This document shows positions 51,283 through 60,665 of a stretch of DNA of 64,000 nucleotides, piece after piece; the stretch's first letter is position 1, and each line of letters begins with the position of its first letter. The position numbers and the translations under genes are program-made. Source of the DNA: Pseudoflavonifractor sp. 60. Lineage in GTDB: Bacteria > Bacillota > Clostridia > Oscillospirales > Oscillospiraceae. Below the pieces are notes generated by a model that was not told the origin of the DNA, made no database searches, and was given only the letters and a program-made list of their open reading frames with translations. The stretch covers positions 1 through 64,000 of the forward strand of contig NZ_QWKI01000004.1 in assembly GCF_009911645.1 (NCBI RefSeq), given 5' to 3'.

Positions 51283-51993
51283 ATGATCCGTATCCTGATC
51301 GCAGAGGACGACCAGCAATGTTTTCAGCAGATGGAACAATTTATCCACGACTACAGCAAGGAGACCGGACGGAATTTCCACATCACCCACTACGACAACG
51401 GCGAGGACCTGGTGGAGCGATACCGTCCGGAGTTTGACCTGCTTCTGCTGGATGTGGATATGCCTTTTATGGATGGGATGACGGCGGCGGGCCACATCCG
51501 GAAGATGGACGCGGAGGTGGTGATTGTCTTTGTCACCAACCTGGCTCAGTACGCCATCCAGGGCTACTCGGTGAACGCGCTGGACTACATCCTCAAGCCA
51601 CTGAACTACTTCTCTTTCTCCCAGCGCCTCACCCGGTGCCTGCGCTATGTCAAAAAGCGGGAAAACGCCTGCCTTACGGTGGCAGTGAAGGGGGGCGTAC
51701 GCAAGCTGGAGGTGGAAAGTATTCATTACATTGAGCGGCTGGGCCATCAGCTGATGCTGCACACCCGCGATGGGGTATACGCCTCCTCCTCAACTCTTCA
51801 GCAAATGGAGGAAGCGCTGGCCGGCAAGGGGTTCGCCCGCTGCAACAAGGGCTATCTGGTAAACCTGGCCCATGTGACCGGCGTACAGGACGGCTGCGCC
51901 GTAATTTCCGGGGAAAAGCTGCTCATCAGCCGGGGCCGGCGCGGGCCCTTCCTGGACGCTCTGGCCGACTATGTGGGAGGGATACAGGTATGA
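51283..51993 (+). CDS. LytTR-family response regulator (AgrA/VirR-like)
   Basis: A 236-residue two-component regulator. The receiver domain (1-120) has the acidic pair in ILIAEDDQQ, the phosphate-accepting Asp57 in LLLLDVDMPFMDGM and the Lys in YILKPLNY. The C-terminal LytTR DNA-binding domain (about 132-236) contains VESIHYIERLGHQLMLHT and FARCNKGYLVNLAHV. The stop overlaps the kinase start (ATGA), so regulator and kinase are co-translated. Its likely target is the GH3 gene after the kinase, which has matching direct repeats. Confidence 0.93.
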   Translation: MIRILIAEDDQQCFQQMEQFIHDYSKETGRNFHITHYDNGEDLVERYRPEFDLLLLDVDMPFMDGMTAAGHIRKMDAEVVIVFVTNLAQYAIQGYSVNALDYILKPLNYFSFSQRLTRCLRYVKKRENACLTVAVKGGVRKLEVESIHYIERLGHQLMLHTRDGVYASSSTLQQMEEALAGKGFARCNKGYLVNLAHVTGVQDGCAVISGEKLLISRGRRGPFLDALADYVGGIQV

Positions 51994-53336
51994 GTCAGGT
52001 CTACTTTTCTGATATCCCCCGGCTCTACACTGCCATCGCCGAGTGGCTGGCCTGTCTGATGTTTCTCCCCAAAATCCCTCTGCGCTTTACCGGGCTCCGG
52101 CTGTGGGGGACACTGGGACTGGGGCTGGGGCTTCAATGTCTGTTCCTCAGCCTCACCGACGGACTGCCCATCGGCCTGTGGCTGCCCTGTATGATGGGGG
52201 CGGTTGGACTGATGTTTATCCTAATCCTTCTATGCAGCAGCATCTCCCTTCTCAGCGTGGGCTACTTCACCGCCTGCGCTTTCCTGACGGCGGAGTTTGC
52301 CGCCTCCCTGGAGTGGCAGCTGTGGTCCTTCTTCCGGCACCGCCTGAACTGGGACTCTCCGCTGCTGTCCCTCGCCTTTCTGGCAGTGGTCTATGCCCTG
52401 GTGTTTGAAGTGATGCTCTGGCTGACCAGCCGGCGGAAGGACCCGCCCGCCGCCTTTGTCTTTCGGTTCAGAGAGCTGTGGCCTCCGGTGGTCATCAGTG
52501 TCACCTGTTTCCTGATGAGCAATCTATCCTTTGTCTACTCCAACACCCCCTTCAGCAGCTCCGCCATTGAGGGCATCTATAACATCCGAACCCTGATGGA
52601 CCTGGCCGGGGTCGCCATGCTGTACGCCTACCACGTTCAGCGGTGTGAGCTGTATATGCAGCGGGAGCTGGACGCCATCCAGAACATACTGCAAAATCAG
52701 TATATCCAGTACAAGCAGTCCCGGGAGAGCATCGATGTGGTCAACCGGAAGTATCACGACTTGAAGCACCAGATCGCCATCCTCCGGGCGGAGCAGGACC
52801 CTCAGCGGCGCATGGACTTTCTGGACGGCATGGAGGAGGAAATCCGCACCTACGAGTCCCAGAACAAGACAGGCAACTCGGTACTGGACACCGTTCTCAC
52901 TGGCAAGAGCCTGTACTGTGCCCGCCACGGCATTGAGCTGACCTGTGTGGCAGACGGGGCCCGGCTGGATTTCATGGACGTGATGGACCTGTGCTCCATC
53001 TTCGGCAACATCCTGGACAACGCCATCGAGTGCGAGCTGGGTATTCAGGACAAGAAGAAACGTCTGATCCACCTGGCGGTGTACACAAAAAAGGATTTTC
53101 TGGTCATCCAGTGTGAGAACTACTGTGAGGTGCGCCTGGAGTTTCAGGACGGCCTGCCCGTCTCCACCAAGGGGGACGGAGCCTACCACGGCTACGGTAT
53201 CAAATCCATCCGCTACGCTGCTGAAAAATACGGCGGCACGATGAGAGTTTACAACCGGGACAGCTGGTTTGAGATCAATATTGTCATCCCCCTCCTCCAA
53301 GCGCCGGGGCCCTCCCCTGCCGCCTCTCCGTCATAA
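51990..53336 (+). CDS. GHKL-family sensor histidine kinase (AgrC-like)
   Basis: A 448-residue membrane kinase. About six membrane helices fill residues 15-215, followed by a dimerisation coil with the phospho-acceptor motif YHDLKHQIA (about 252-260), an N box (GNILDNAIECELG) and a glycine box (YHGYGIKSIRYAAEKYGG), as in AgrC/ComD kinases. No peptide-signal gene (AgrD-like) was found beside it, so the signal is unknown. Partner of the regulator just upstream. Confidence 0.92.
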   Translation: MSQVYFSDIPRLYTAIAEWLACLMFLPKIPLRFTGLRLWGTLGLGLGLQCLFLSLTDGLPIGLWLPCMMGAVGLMFILILLCSSISLLSVGYFTACAFLTAEFAASLEWQLWSFFRHRLNWDSPLLSLAFLAVVYALVFEVMLWLTSRRKDPPAAFVFRFRELWPPVVISVTCFLMSNLSFVYSNTPFSSSAIEGIYNIRTLMDLAGVAMLYAYHVQRCELYMQRELDAIQNILQNQYIQYKQSRESIDVVNRKYHDLKHQIAILRAEQDPQRRMDFLDGMEEEIRTYESQNKTGNSVLDTVLTGKSLYCARHGIELTCVADGARLDFMDVMDLCSIFGNILDNAIECELGIQDKKKRLIHLAVYTKKDFLVIQCENYCEVRLEFQDGLPVSTKGDGAYHGYGIKSIRYAAEKYGGTMRVYNRDSWFEINIVIPLLQAPGPSPAASPS

Positions 53337-53405
53337 CGATAAGCCCTTTTGTTTGAACCGCCAAACAGAAGGGCTTACTTTTGTACAACATCCACAGAGC
53401 GAAAA

Positions 53406-53435
53406 ACAGTTTGTGCCGGAAAATGAGCAGTTTGC
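53406..53435 (+). promoter_or_regulatory. Direct repeats resembling an AgrA-type LytTR operator
   Basis: ACAGTTTGT (53406-53414) and GCAGTTTGC (53427-53435) are direct repeats 21 bp apart start to start, with a 12-bp gap. AgrA binds two 9-bp repeats (consensus ACAGTTAAG) with this same 12-bp gap. A candidate -10 TATGAT lies at 53468-53473 without a good -35 box, as expected for an activated promoter. It precedes the GH3 gene at 53534. Confidence 0.6.
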
Positions 53436-53533
53436 GCGGAATCTATGTTGGAGATACTTTTTTGTGATATGATTCGCAGCGTAAAGACCGGGGCGGCCGG
53501 CAGCCCCGACCAACAGGAAAAGGAGAGGTATCT

Positions 53534-56527
53534 ATGATGAATTTGCTTGCGAATTTGTTATCCCCCATCTTTGCCCCTATGGGCGTCAGCTACGCCGACC
53601 TACAGTCCTATCTGGATATGTGCAGCGCCTATGTCTACGTCATTCTGGCAGCTCTGGCGCTCATGGTTGTGGCCTTGGTGGCCGCCGGGAAGGCCAAAAA
53701 GGGCCTGCGCGGCCTGATCCGCTGGAATGCAGTCATCGCCATGGTCGCGGTTGTGGCTGTCTGCGTCAATCTGATCTGCTTTGGCCCCATGTACACCAAC
53801 GTCTCCGGCGCCCTCAACGCCGCCAAGGTGAACCTGTCCGCCGAGACGGTGGCCGCCAGCAAGGAGGCCATCCAGAAGGTGGGCGAGGAAGGCCTGGTGC
53901 TGGTGAAGAACAACGGCCTCCTGCCTCTCACCGGCGAGGGTAAGAGCCTGAACGTCTTCGGCTGGGGCTCCACCAATCCCATCTTCGGCGGCACCGGCTC
54001 CGGCTCCTCCGACGCCTCCACCGCCGTGGGCATCCTCCAGTCCCTGAAGGACGCCGGCTTCACCACCAACGAGGAGCTGACCAAGCTGTATACCGACTAC
54101 CGCGCCGACCGCCCGGTGATTGATATGCACTCCCAGGACTGGACCCTCCCCGAGCCCACCGCCGACGCCTACACCGACGCGGTGATGAGCCAGGCCAAGG
54201 GCTTCTCCGATACCGCAGTCATCGTCATCTCCCGCTCCGGCGGCGAGAACGCCGACCTGCCCATGGATATGTACGCCCTGATCCACGGCACCTACAATAT
54301 TGAAAGCCAAGTCTCCTACGCCCCCGACAACTACGACTACTTCAAGGGCACCTATACCAACAACGGCAGCTATGACGACTTTGAGCAGGGGGAGCACTAC
54401 CTGGAGCTGTCCGTCACCGAGGAGAACATGGTGGAGAAGGTATGCTCTGAGTTCAGCAATGTGGTGGTGGTCATCAACGCCAACAACGCCATGGAGCTGG
54501 GCTGGGTGGACCAGTACCCCTCCATCGGCGCCGTCATCCTGGCCCCCGGCGCGGGCAACACCGGCTTCGCCGGCCTGGGCAAGATCATCTCCGGCGAGGT
54601 CAACCCCTCCGGCCGGACGGCGGACACCTACGTCAAGGATTTGACCGCAACCCCCACATGGAACAACTTCGGCAACTTCGACTTCAACAACGTGGACGAC
54701 CTGCGCCGCCAGATGGTGGAAAACGACGGCGCCTATCAGGGCGTGGTCTCCTTCGTCAACTACGTGGAAGGCATCTATGTAGGCTACAAGTTCTATGAGA
54801 CCGCCGCTCAGGAGGGTCTGATTAACTACAACGACTATGTTCAGTACCCCTTCGGCCACGGCCTGAGCTACACCACCTTCACCCAGGAGATTACCAACTT
54901 CTCTGACGGCGGCGATACCGTCTCTCTGGATGTGCTGGTAACTAATACCGGCTCCGCCGCCGGCAAAGAGGTGGTGGAGGTCTACTTCGAGCCCCCCTAC
55001 ACCAACGGCAGCATTGAGAAGGCCAGCGTCAACCTGGTCCAGTTCGCCAAGACCCAGCTTCTGGAGCCCAACGCCTCCGAGACCATCCACTTTGACATCG
55101 CCAAGGAGGACTTCGCCGCCTATGACGACGGCCTGAAGATCTCCGGCGGCGGCTATATTCTGGAGGCCGGGGACTACACCCTGACCCTCCGCTCCAACTC
55201 CCACACCGTTCTGGATGCCGCCACCTTCACCGTGGACGCCGACGTGGACTACAGCTCCGGCCGGCCCAGCGACCTGACCCCCGCAGTCAATCAGTTCCAG
55301 GACTACTCCCGGGGCGACTTTGTTCAGCTCTCCCGGGCCAATGGCTTCGCCAACTACGCCCAGGCCACTGCCGCTCCCGCCGCCTCCGCTTTTGCCATGA
55401 GCGCTGAGACCCGGGCCGCTGTGGAAAAGAATCTGTTCGGCTACTACGACCCCACCGCCCTGGACGACCCCAACGACCAGATGCCCACCCTGGGAGCCAA
55501 CAACGGCCTAAAGCTCATCGACCTGGTGGGCAAGGACTACAATGACCCCCAATGGGAACAGCTGCTGGACCAGCTCTCCTTTGAGGATATGGTCACCATG
55601 ATCAACATCGGCGGCTGGCAGACTGCGGCGGTGGACTCCGTGGGCAAGATCGCCACCTCCGACTGCGACGGCCCCGCCGGCCTGTCCAACTTCATCACCG
55701 GGGCCTACGGCACCGCCTACCCCTCCGAGGTCCTGATGGCCCAGACCTGGAACAAAGAACTCATCTATGACATGGGCGTGGCTATGGGGCAGGAATACGC
55801 CGAAGCCAGCAACTACGGCTGGTATGGTCCCGCTATGAACACCCACCGCTCCGCCTTTGCCGGGCGCAACTTCGAGTACTTCTCTGAGGACGGCGTGCTG
55901 GCCGGCTATCTGGCTGCCGCCGAGATCAACGGCGCGGCCACCAAGGGCATCTACCCCTACATCAAGCACTTTGCCCTCAACGACCAGGAGACCAACCGCT
56001 GCGCCGTCCTGCTCACCTACGCCTCTGAGCAGACCATCCGGGAAATCTACCTCAAGCCCTTTGAGCGCTGCGTGAAGGACTACACCGGCAATTGTATCGC
56101 CGCCATGTCCTCCTTCAACTTCATCGGAACCCAGCCCTCCTGCTCCAACCCCGACCTGCTGAACACCGTCCTTCGGGACGAGTGGGGCTTTGTGGGCATG
56201 GTGGAAAGCGATTACAACGGCTCCTATGGCTATATGATCTCCGACCACTGCGTGCGCACCGGCAACGACCTGATGCTGGCCTTCGGTCAGGCAGAGTCCA
56301 ACAAGTTCACCGACCAGAGCGCCACCGCCACGCTGGCTATGCGCCAGTCCTGCAAAAATATTCTGTACACCATCGGCAACAGCGGCTACTACGCCAACGG
56401 CGATCCCACCGGCGGCATGGACAACATGACCAAGACCTTCCTGATGGCCGATATCGGCATCGCTGTGGTCCTGGCAGCTGCCGAGGCTCTGCTTCTGCTG
56501 AACTACCGCAAGCGCAAAGTCCAGTAA
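53534..56527 (+). CDS. Membrane-anchored GH3 glycosidase with permuted domain order
   Basis: A 997-residue glycoside hydrolase family 3 protein whose domains are swapped. Membrane helices lie at about 35-55 and 67-90. The GH3 C-terminal domain comes first (about 110-440; ends in NPSGRTADTY, YPFGHGLSYTTF), then the fibronectin-III-like domain (about 450-570), then the TIM-barrel N-domain (about 640-950; SDCDGPAGLSN, AGRNFEYFSEDG, KHFALNDQETNR and nucleophile Asp893 in MVESDYNG). A final helix (about 972-992, AVVLAAAEALLLLNY) anchors the end. Normal GH3 enzymes have the reverse order; permuted examples are known from rumen Clostridia. The likely activity is a beta-glucosidase or related exo-glycosidase at the cell surface. 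Confidence 0.9.
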   Translation: MMNLLANLLSPIFAPMGVSYADLQSYLDMCSAYVYVILAALALMVVALVAAGKAKKGLRGLIRWNAVIAMVAVVAVCVNLICFGPMYTNVSGALNAAKVNLSAETVAASKEAIQKVGEEGLVLVKNNGLLPLTGEGKSLNVFGWGSTNPIFGGTGSGSSDASTAVGILQSLKDAGFTTNEELTKLYTDYRADRPVIDMHSQDWTLPEPTADAYTDAVMSQAKGFSDTAVIVISRSGGENADLPMDMYALIHGTYNIESQVSYAPDNYDYFKGTYTNNGSYDDFEQGEHYLELSVTEENMVEKVCSEFSNVVVVINANNAMELGWVDQYPSIGAVILAPGAGNTGFAGLGKIISGEVNPSGRTADTYVKDLTATPTWNNFGNFDFNNVDDLRRQMVENDGAYQGVVSFVNYVEGIYVGYKFYETAAQEGLINYNDYVQYPFGHGLSYTTFTQEITNFSDGGDTVSLDVLVTNTGSAAGKEVVEVYFEPPYTNGSIEKASVNLVQFAKTQLLEPNASETIHFDIAKEDFAAYDDGLKISGGGYILEAGDYTLTLRSNSHTVLDAATFTVDADVDYSSGRPSDLTPAVNQFQDYSRGDFVQLSRANGFANYAQATAAPAASAFAMSAETRAAVEKNLFGYYDPTALDDPNDQMPTLGANNGLKLIDLVGKDYNDPQWEQLLDQLSFEDMVTMINIGGWQTAAVDSVGKIATSDCDGPAGLSNFITGAYGTAYPSEVLMAQTWNKELIYDMGVAMGQEYAEASNYGWYGPAMNTHRSAFAGRNFEYFSEDGVLAGYLAAAEINGAATKGIYPYIKHFALNDQETNRCAVLLTYASEQTIREIYLKPFERCVKDYTGNCIAAMSSFNFIGTQPSCSNPDLLNTVLRDEWGFVGMVESDYNGSYGYMISDHCVRTGNDLMLAFGQAESNKFTDQSATATLAMRQSCKNILYTIGNSGYYANGDPTGGMDNMTKTFLMADIGIAVVLAAAEALLLLNYRKRKVQ

Positions 56528-56595
56528 ACCACAACTGCCGGGGAGAGCGCCCGCCGACCGGCGGGCGCTTCCTGTGAAGGAAGGAGCAAAATCTG

Positions 56596-59013
56596 ATGAA
56601 GCATGAGGATATCATCAAGAAAATGACGCTGGAGGAGAAGTGCTTTCTCCTCTCCGGCAAGGATTTTTGGCAGACCCGCAGTGTGGAGCGGCTGGGTGTC
56701 CGCAATATGACCCTGTCCGACGGCCCCCACGGCGTCCGCAAGCAGGCGGGAGCGGGAGACCAGCTGGGTTTGAATCCCTCCCTTCCCGCCACCTGTTTCC
56801 CCACCGCCGCCACCATCGCCAACTCCTGGGACCCGGCTCTGGGCGAGGAGATCGGCCTGTGTCTGGGGGAAGAGGCCGCCTCCCAGGGGGTTGGGGTACT
56901 GCTGGGCCCCGGCCTGAACATCAAGCGCAGTCCCCTGTGCGGACGGAATTTTGAGTACTTTTCCGAGGACCCCTATCTGGCGGGCAAGATGGCCGCAGGC
57001 TACGTGCGGGGCATTCAGAAAAACGGCGTGGCCGCATGCCCCAAGCATTTCGCCTGCAACTCCCAGGAGCTGAGGCGGATGGCCTCCGACTCGGTGGTGG
57101 ACGAGCGGACTCTGCGGGAGATCTACCTCACCGGCTTTGAGATTGCTGTGAAGGAGTCCCATCCCAAGGCAGTGATGTCCTCCTACAACCGGGTCAACGG
57201 CGTCTACGCCAACGAGAATTACCACCTGCTCCAGGAAATTCTGCGGGACGAGTTCGGCTTTGACGGCTTCGTGGTCTCCGACTGGGGCGGCTCCAATGAG
57301 CACATTGAGGGCGTCCAGGCGGGCTCACACCTGGAGATGCCCACCACCGGCGGCGACTCCGACCTGGAGCTGGTCCAGGCGGTCAGGGACGGGAAAATCA
57401 GCGAAGAAGTCATCAATCAGCGGGTCGATGAGCTGGTAGATGTGATTCTCTCGGTCACCAAAGCAATCGCCCCGCTGGAGGGCAAGCCTTTTGATATCGA
57501 CGCCCACCACAGGATGGCCGCGAAAGCCGCCGGGGAGTCCATCGTCCTGCTGAAAAACCAGGGAAATATTCTGCCTCTGAAGAAGGGGGCGAAGGTGGCG
57601 GTCATCGGGGAATTTGCCCAGAAGGCCCGGTATCAGGGGGCGGGCTCCTCAGTGGTCAACCCCACCAAGGTGGACAACACCATGGACTTGATTGGAAATT
57701 ACCCCCTGGAGGTGGCGGGTTTTGAGGCCGGTTACCCCCGCAGCGGCAAGGGAGACCCCGCCATGCAGGCCAAGGCGGTGGAGCTGGCCAAGAGAGCGGA
57801 TGTGGTCCTGCTCTATATCGGGCTGGATGAGATCAGCGAGTCCGAGGGCCTGGACCGGCCCCACATGAGGCTGCCTAAGAGCCAGGTGGACCTGCTGGAG
57901 GCGGTGGCCGCCGTCAATGCCAACGTGGTGGCGGTCCTGTCCGCCGGTTCCGCAGTGGAGATGCCCTGGCTGGACAAATGCAAAGCGGTGATCCACGGCT
58001 ACCTCTGCGGCCAGGCGGGGGCGGGGGCCATGCTCCAGGCTATTTTAGGGGAGATCAACCCCTCCGGCAAGCTGGCGGAGAGCTATCCGCTGAACTATGA
58101 GGATGTATCCTCTGCGCCCTACTTCCCCGCCAAGCAGCGCAATGCCGAGTACCGCGAGGGCCTCTATGTGGGCTATCGCCATTTCGAAACCGCCCATATC
58201 CACGTTCTCTTCCCCTTCGGCTACGGCCTGAGCTACACCACCTTCACCTACGACGGTCTGCACATCAGTGACAAGGAAGTGACCTTTACACTGAAAAATA
58301 CCGGTTCCATGGACGGCGCTGAGGTGGCCCAGCTGTATATCTCCAAGGCGAACGGCCAAATCTTTCGGCCCATCAAGGAGCTGAAAGGCTTCCAGAAGGT
58401 TTTCCTCAAGGCCGGTGAGAGCAAAACCGTCACCATTTCCCTGGACGACAAGTCCTTCCGCTATTTCAACGTGAAAACGAACCGGTTCGAGGTGGAGGGC
58501 GGCGAGTATCAAATTTTAATCGGCTCCTCTGCGGCGGATATCAAGCTGTCCGGCTCCATCACCGTGAAGGGCACCGGCGCGGAAAATCCCTATGACGCCC
58601 AAAAGCTGTCCCCCTACTACAGCGGGGATATCAGGCAGGTCTCTGACCAGGTCTTTGAGGCTCTGCTGGGCCGCCCCATTCCCGACAGCAGCTGGAGCGG
58701 GACCCTTACCATGAACGACGCCATCTGCCAGATGTACTACGCAAAGAGCGGCCTGGCCCGGTTTGTCTGCAAACGCCTCACCAATATGCTGAACAAGAGC
58801 ATAGAGAGGGGTACCCCCAACCTGAACCTGATGTTCAACTACAATATGCCCTTCCGAGGCATTGCCAAAATGACCGGCGGCATCTGCACCATGGAGATGG
58901 CGGAGGGTATCCTCACCATTGTCAATGGCCGCTTCCTGAAGGGTCTGGGGCAGATCATCGGCGGCTTCTTCCGGGCTGGAAAAAAGCACAAGGCCGCTGA
59001 GGCTATCAAGTAA
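56596..59013 (+). CDS. GH3 beta-glycosidase, standard domain order
   Basis: An 805-residue GH3 enzyme. The TIM barrel (about 1-310) has LSDGPHGVRKQ, GRNFEYFSEDPYLAG, KHFACNSQE and the nucleophile Asp229 in VVSDWGG. The second domain (about 320-530) contains NPSGKLAESYPL and FPFGYGLSYTTF, then a fibronectin-III-like domain to about 660. About 145 extra residues at the C-terminus (from about 660) end in a hydrophobic and basic stretch and are not part of the core enzyme. No signal peptide, so cytosolic. It probably finishes degradation of oligosaccharides together with the surface GH3 upstream. Confidence 0.94.
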   Translation: MKHEDIIKKMTLEEKCFLLSGKDFWQTRSVERLGVRNMTLSDGPHGVRKQAGAGDQLGLNPSLPATCFPTAATIANSWDPALGEEIGLCLGEEAASQGVGVLLGPGLNIKRSPLCGRNFEYFSEDPYLAGKMAAGYVRGIQKNGVAACPKHFACNSQELRRMASDSVVDERTLREIYLTGFEIAVKESHPKAVMSSYNRVNGVYANENYHLLQEILRDEFGFDGFVVSDWGGSNEHIEGVQAGSHLEMPTTGGDSDLELVQAVRDGKISEEVINQRVDELVDVILSVTKAIAPLEGKPFDIDAHHRMAAKAAGESIVLLKNQGNILPLKKGAKVAVIGEFAQKARYQGAGSSVVNPTKVDNTMDLIGNYPLEVAGFEAGYPRSGKGDPAMQAKAVELAKRADVVLLYIGLDEISESEGLDRPHMRLPKSQVDLLEAVAAVNANVVAVLSAGSAVEMPWLDKCKAVIHGYLCGQAGAGAMLQAILGEINPSGKLAESYPLNYEDVSSAPYFPAKQRNAEYREGLYVGYRHFETAHIHVLFPFGYGLSYTTFTYDGLHISDKEVTFTLKNTGSMDGAEVAQLYISKANGQIFRPIKELKGFQKVFLKAGESKTVTISLDDKSFRYFNVKTNRFEVEGGEYQILIGSSAADIKLSGSITVKGTGAENPYDAQKLSPYYSGDIRQVSDQVFEALLGRPIPDSSWSGTLTMNDAICQMYYAKSGLARFVCKRLTNMLNKSIERGTPNLNLMFNYNMPFRGIAKMTGGICTMEMAEGILTIVNGRFLKGLGQIIGGFFRAGKKHKAAEAIK

Positions 59014-59027
59014 GGAGGTCTCCAATT

Positions 59028-59588
59028 ATGAATTTTTGGAGCGATTTTGCCCAAAAACACCCCGGCGCAGCCAAATGGATCCGGGAGGGCGGCCTGTTCT
59101 TCCTGTTCAGCAACCTGGTCACGGTATGGCAGTATCTGCTGATCCAGTTTCTGCCCGCCGCCTTCTCCCAGTACGCCAATGTGGAGTGGATGTGGCCCGG
59201 CATCCCTATGAGCCTGCTGGGGGCCGACTTTACCTTCAACATCCTGGGCTACAGCGTGAAGGACGGCGGTCTGGCCTACTTCATCGCCTACCTCATCGCC
59301 ACCTTTACCGCCCAGTGCATTAACTTCCCCCTACAGCGGAACATCACCTTCCGCAGCCACGGCGCCATTCCGCCCCAAATCGCGGGCTACTTTGTTGGCT
59401 GGGTGGGGGTAACTCTGGTGGTCAACTCCATCAACAGTATCTGGGTCGGGGTTGCCGGCTCTCTGGGCGTCCCCAATTTCCTGTACAACATCCTGACTAC
59501 CGTCCTCACCGGCGGCGTGTCTATGGTTATTTTCTTCGTCATCAACAAGATCATCTTCCCCGAGGGGGAGGCAAAACAGGCTGGATAA
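59028..59588 (+). CDS. GtrA-like membrane protein
   Basis: A 186-residue membrane protein with about four helices, resembling the GtrA family (flippase-like accessory proteins for lipid-linked sugars). The NFPLQRNITFRS motif after helix 3 and the spacing of helices fit the family. It begins 14 bp after the GH3 stop with an AAGGAGG site, so it is in the same operon, and a terminator follows it. A role in cell-envelope glycan handling is inferred. Confidence 0.78.
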   Translation: MNFWSDFAQKHPGAAKWIREGGLFFLFSNLVTVWQYLLIQFLPAAFSQYANVEWMWPGIPMSLLGADFTFNILGYSVKDGGLAYFIAYLIATFTAQCINFPLQRNITFRSHGAIPPQIAGYFVGWVGVTLVVNSINSIWVGVAGSLGVPNFLYNILTTVLTGGVSMVIFFVINKIIFPEGEAKQAG

Positions 59589-59592
59589 GTCA

Positions 59593-59637
59593 AACAAGGG
59601 GCATTCCGAGGCAGCTTGGAATGCCCCTTGTTTTTTT
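59593..59637 (+). terminator. Terminator of the GH3-GtrA operon
   Basis: AACAAGGGGCATTCC (59593-59607) pairs with GGAATGCCCCTTGTT (59618-59632), 15 bp with a 10-nt loop, followed by TTTTT. It is a strong intrinsic terminator directly after the GtrA-like gene. Confidence 0.92.
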
Positions 59638-59639
59638 CA

Positions 59640-59668
59640 TTGATTTTGTGGGGCGTATCCTGTATAAT
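59640..59668 (+). promoter_or_regulatory. Promoter of the TerD-domain gene
   Basis: TTGATT (59640-59645), 17 nt, TATAAT (59663-59668), about 45 bp before the ATG at 59714. Confidence 0.7.
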
Positions 59669-59713
59669 GTGGGGTGAGAAACGGGAAAAAGAGCGGTTGG
59701 GGGAGAAAATTTT

Positions 59714-60622
59714 ATGGTCGATATCCCAATGACATCCAAAAAGCCTATGCGCACCTCTGAGCTGGGGGGAATCAACCGGGTTGGTCAGTCCCAGAGCCTC
59801 CAGTCACTGTGTGCGGGCCAGACTGCCCCCAGAAGGAGCACTCCCCCGCCCAACCGCGCTCAGAGTACTCCCCCACCCAATCGCGCTCAGAGTACTCCCC
59901 CGCCCAACCGGGCCCAGAGTACTCCCCCACCCAACCGGGCTCAGAGCACTCCCCCGCCCAACCGGGCCCAGAGTACTCCCCCGCCCAACCGGGCTCAGAG
60001 CACTCCCCCGCCCAACCGGGCCCAGAGCGCTCCCCCGCCCAGGCGGCCCCATCCGCCCGCCGCCGGGACCATGGTCCAGAAGGGGCAGAAAATATCCCTC
60101 TCCCAGCTGGACCCCACCCTGGAGCAGATCGAGGTGGGCATGGGCTGGGACCTGGGTCCCGGCGGCCGGGGATATGACCTGGATGTGGAGGCCTTTCTCC
60201 TGAAGGCGGACGGAACCGTGCCGGGGGACGACTGGTTTGTCTTCTACAATCAGCCGGGCAGCCCGGACGGGGCGGTGCGCCTGCTGGAAGCCAGCGTCTC
60301 TGGCGACGACGCGGTGATTCAGGTCCGCCTCAGTCAGGTCAACCCCGGTGTGGCAAAAATTGCCTTTATTGTCACCATCAACGAGGCGCGGACACATGGC
60401 CGGCACTTCGGCAACGTGGCCAACGCCTACGTCCGCATTGTAAATTCGTCAACCCGCCGGGAGCTGGTGCGCTTCCAGCTGACGGACTACTACAACAGTG
60501 TGTGCAGTATGGTGGTGGGCGAAATTTACCGCTATAAAAATGAGTGGCGCTTCAACCCCGTGGGCAACGGCACGGGGGACGATTTGGAGGGCTTGTGCCG
60601 GCGGTACGGCGTCAACGTCTGA
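59714..60622 (+). CDS. TerD-domain protein with Pro-rich tandem repeats
   Basis: A 302-residue protein. Residues about 42-113 are seven exact STPPPNRAQ repeats plus a degenerate eighth, likely an extended, flexible linker. The TerD domain follows (about 120-302): KGQKISLSQLDP, VGMGWDLGPGGRGYDLDVEA with the calcium-binding acidic residues, DDWFVFYNQ and NAYVRIVN. TerD-family proteins occur in tellurite-resistance and general stress systems and bind calcium. GGGGGAG precedes the ATG. The following AIM24 gene is probably co-transcribed. Nothing else of a full ter operon is present. Confidence 0.92.
   Translation: MVDIPMTSKKPMRTSELGGINRVGQSQSLQSLCAGQTAPRRSTPPPNRAQSTPPPNRAQSTPPPNRAQSTPPPNRAQSTPPPNRAQSTPPPNRAQSTPPPNRAQSAPPPRRPHPPAAGTMVQKGQKISLSQLDPTLEQIEVGMGWDLGPGGRGYDLDVEAFLLKADGTVPGDDWFVFYNQPGSPDGAVRLLEASVSGDDAVIQVRLSQVNPGVAKIAFIVTINEARTHGRHFGNVANAYVRIVNSSTRRELVRFQLTDYYNSVCSMVVGEIYRYKNEWRFNPVGNGTGDDLEGLCRRYGVNV
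59837..60052 (+). repeat. 27-bp minisatellite in the TerD gene
   Basis: Seven 27-bp units encoding STPPPNRAQ (59837-60025) plus one degenerate unit (to 60052). The unit is a multiple of three, so copy-number change would alter linker length without a frameshift. Copies differ by only a few silent bases, which points to recent expansion. Confidence 0.92.
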
Positions 60623-60665
60623 CCGCGGGAAACGAAATGGACTGTATCAAGATGGAGGTCGGATT

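Noticed and set aside
51077-53533. Search for an AgrD-like autoinducer peptide near the AgrA/AgrC-like pair
   Set aside because: No short frame with an amphipathic leader and a Cys-containing core was found.
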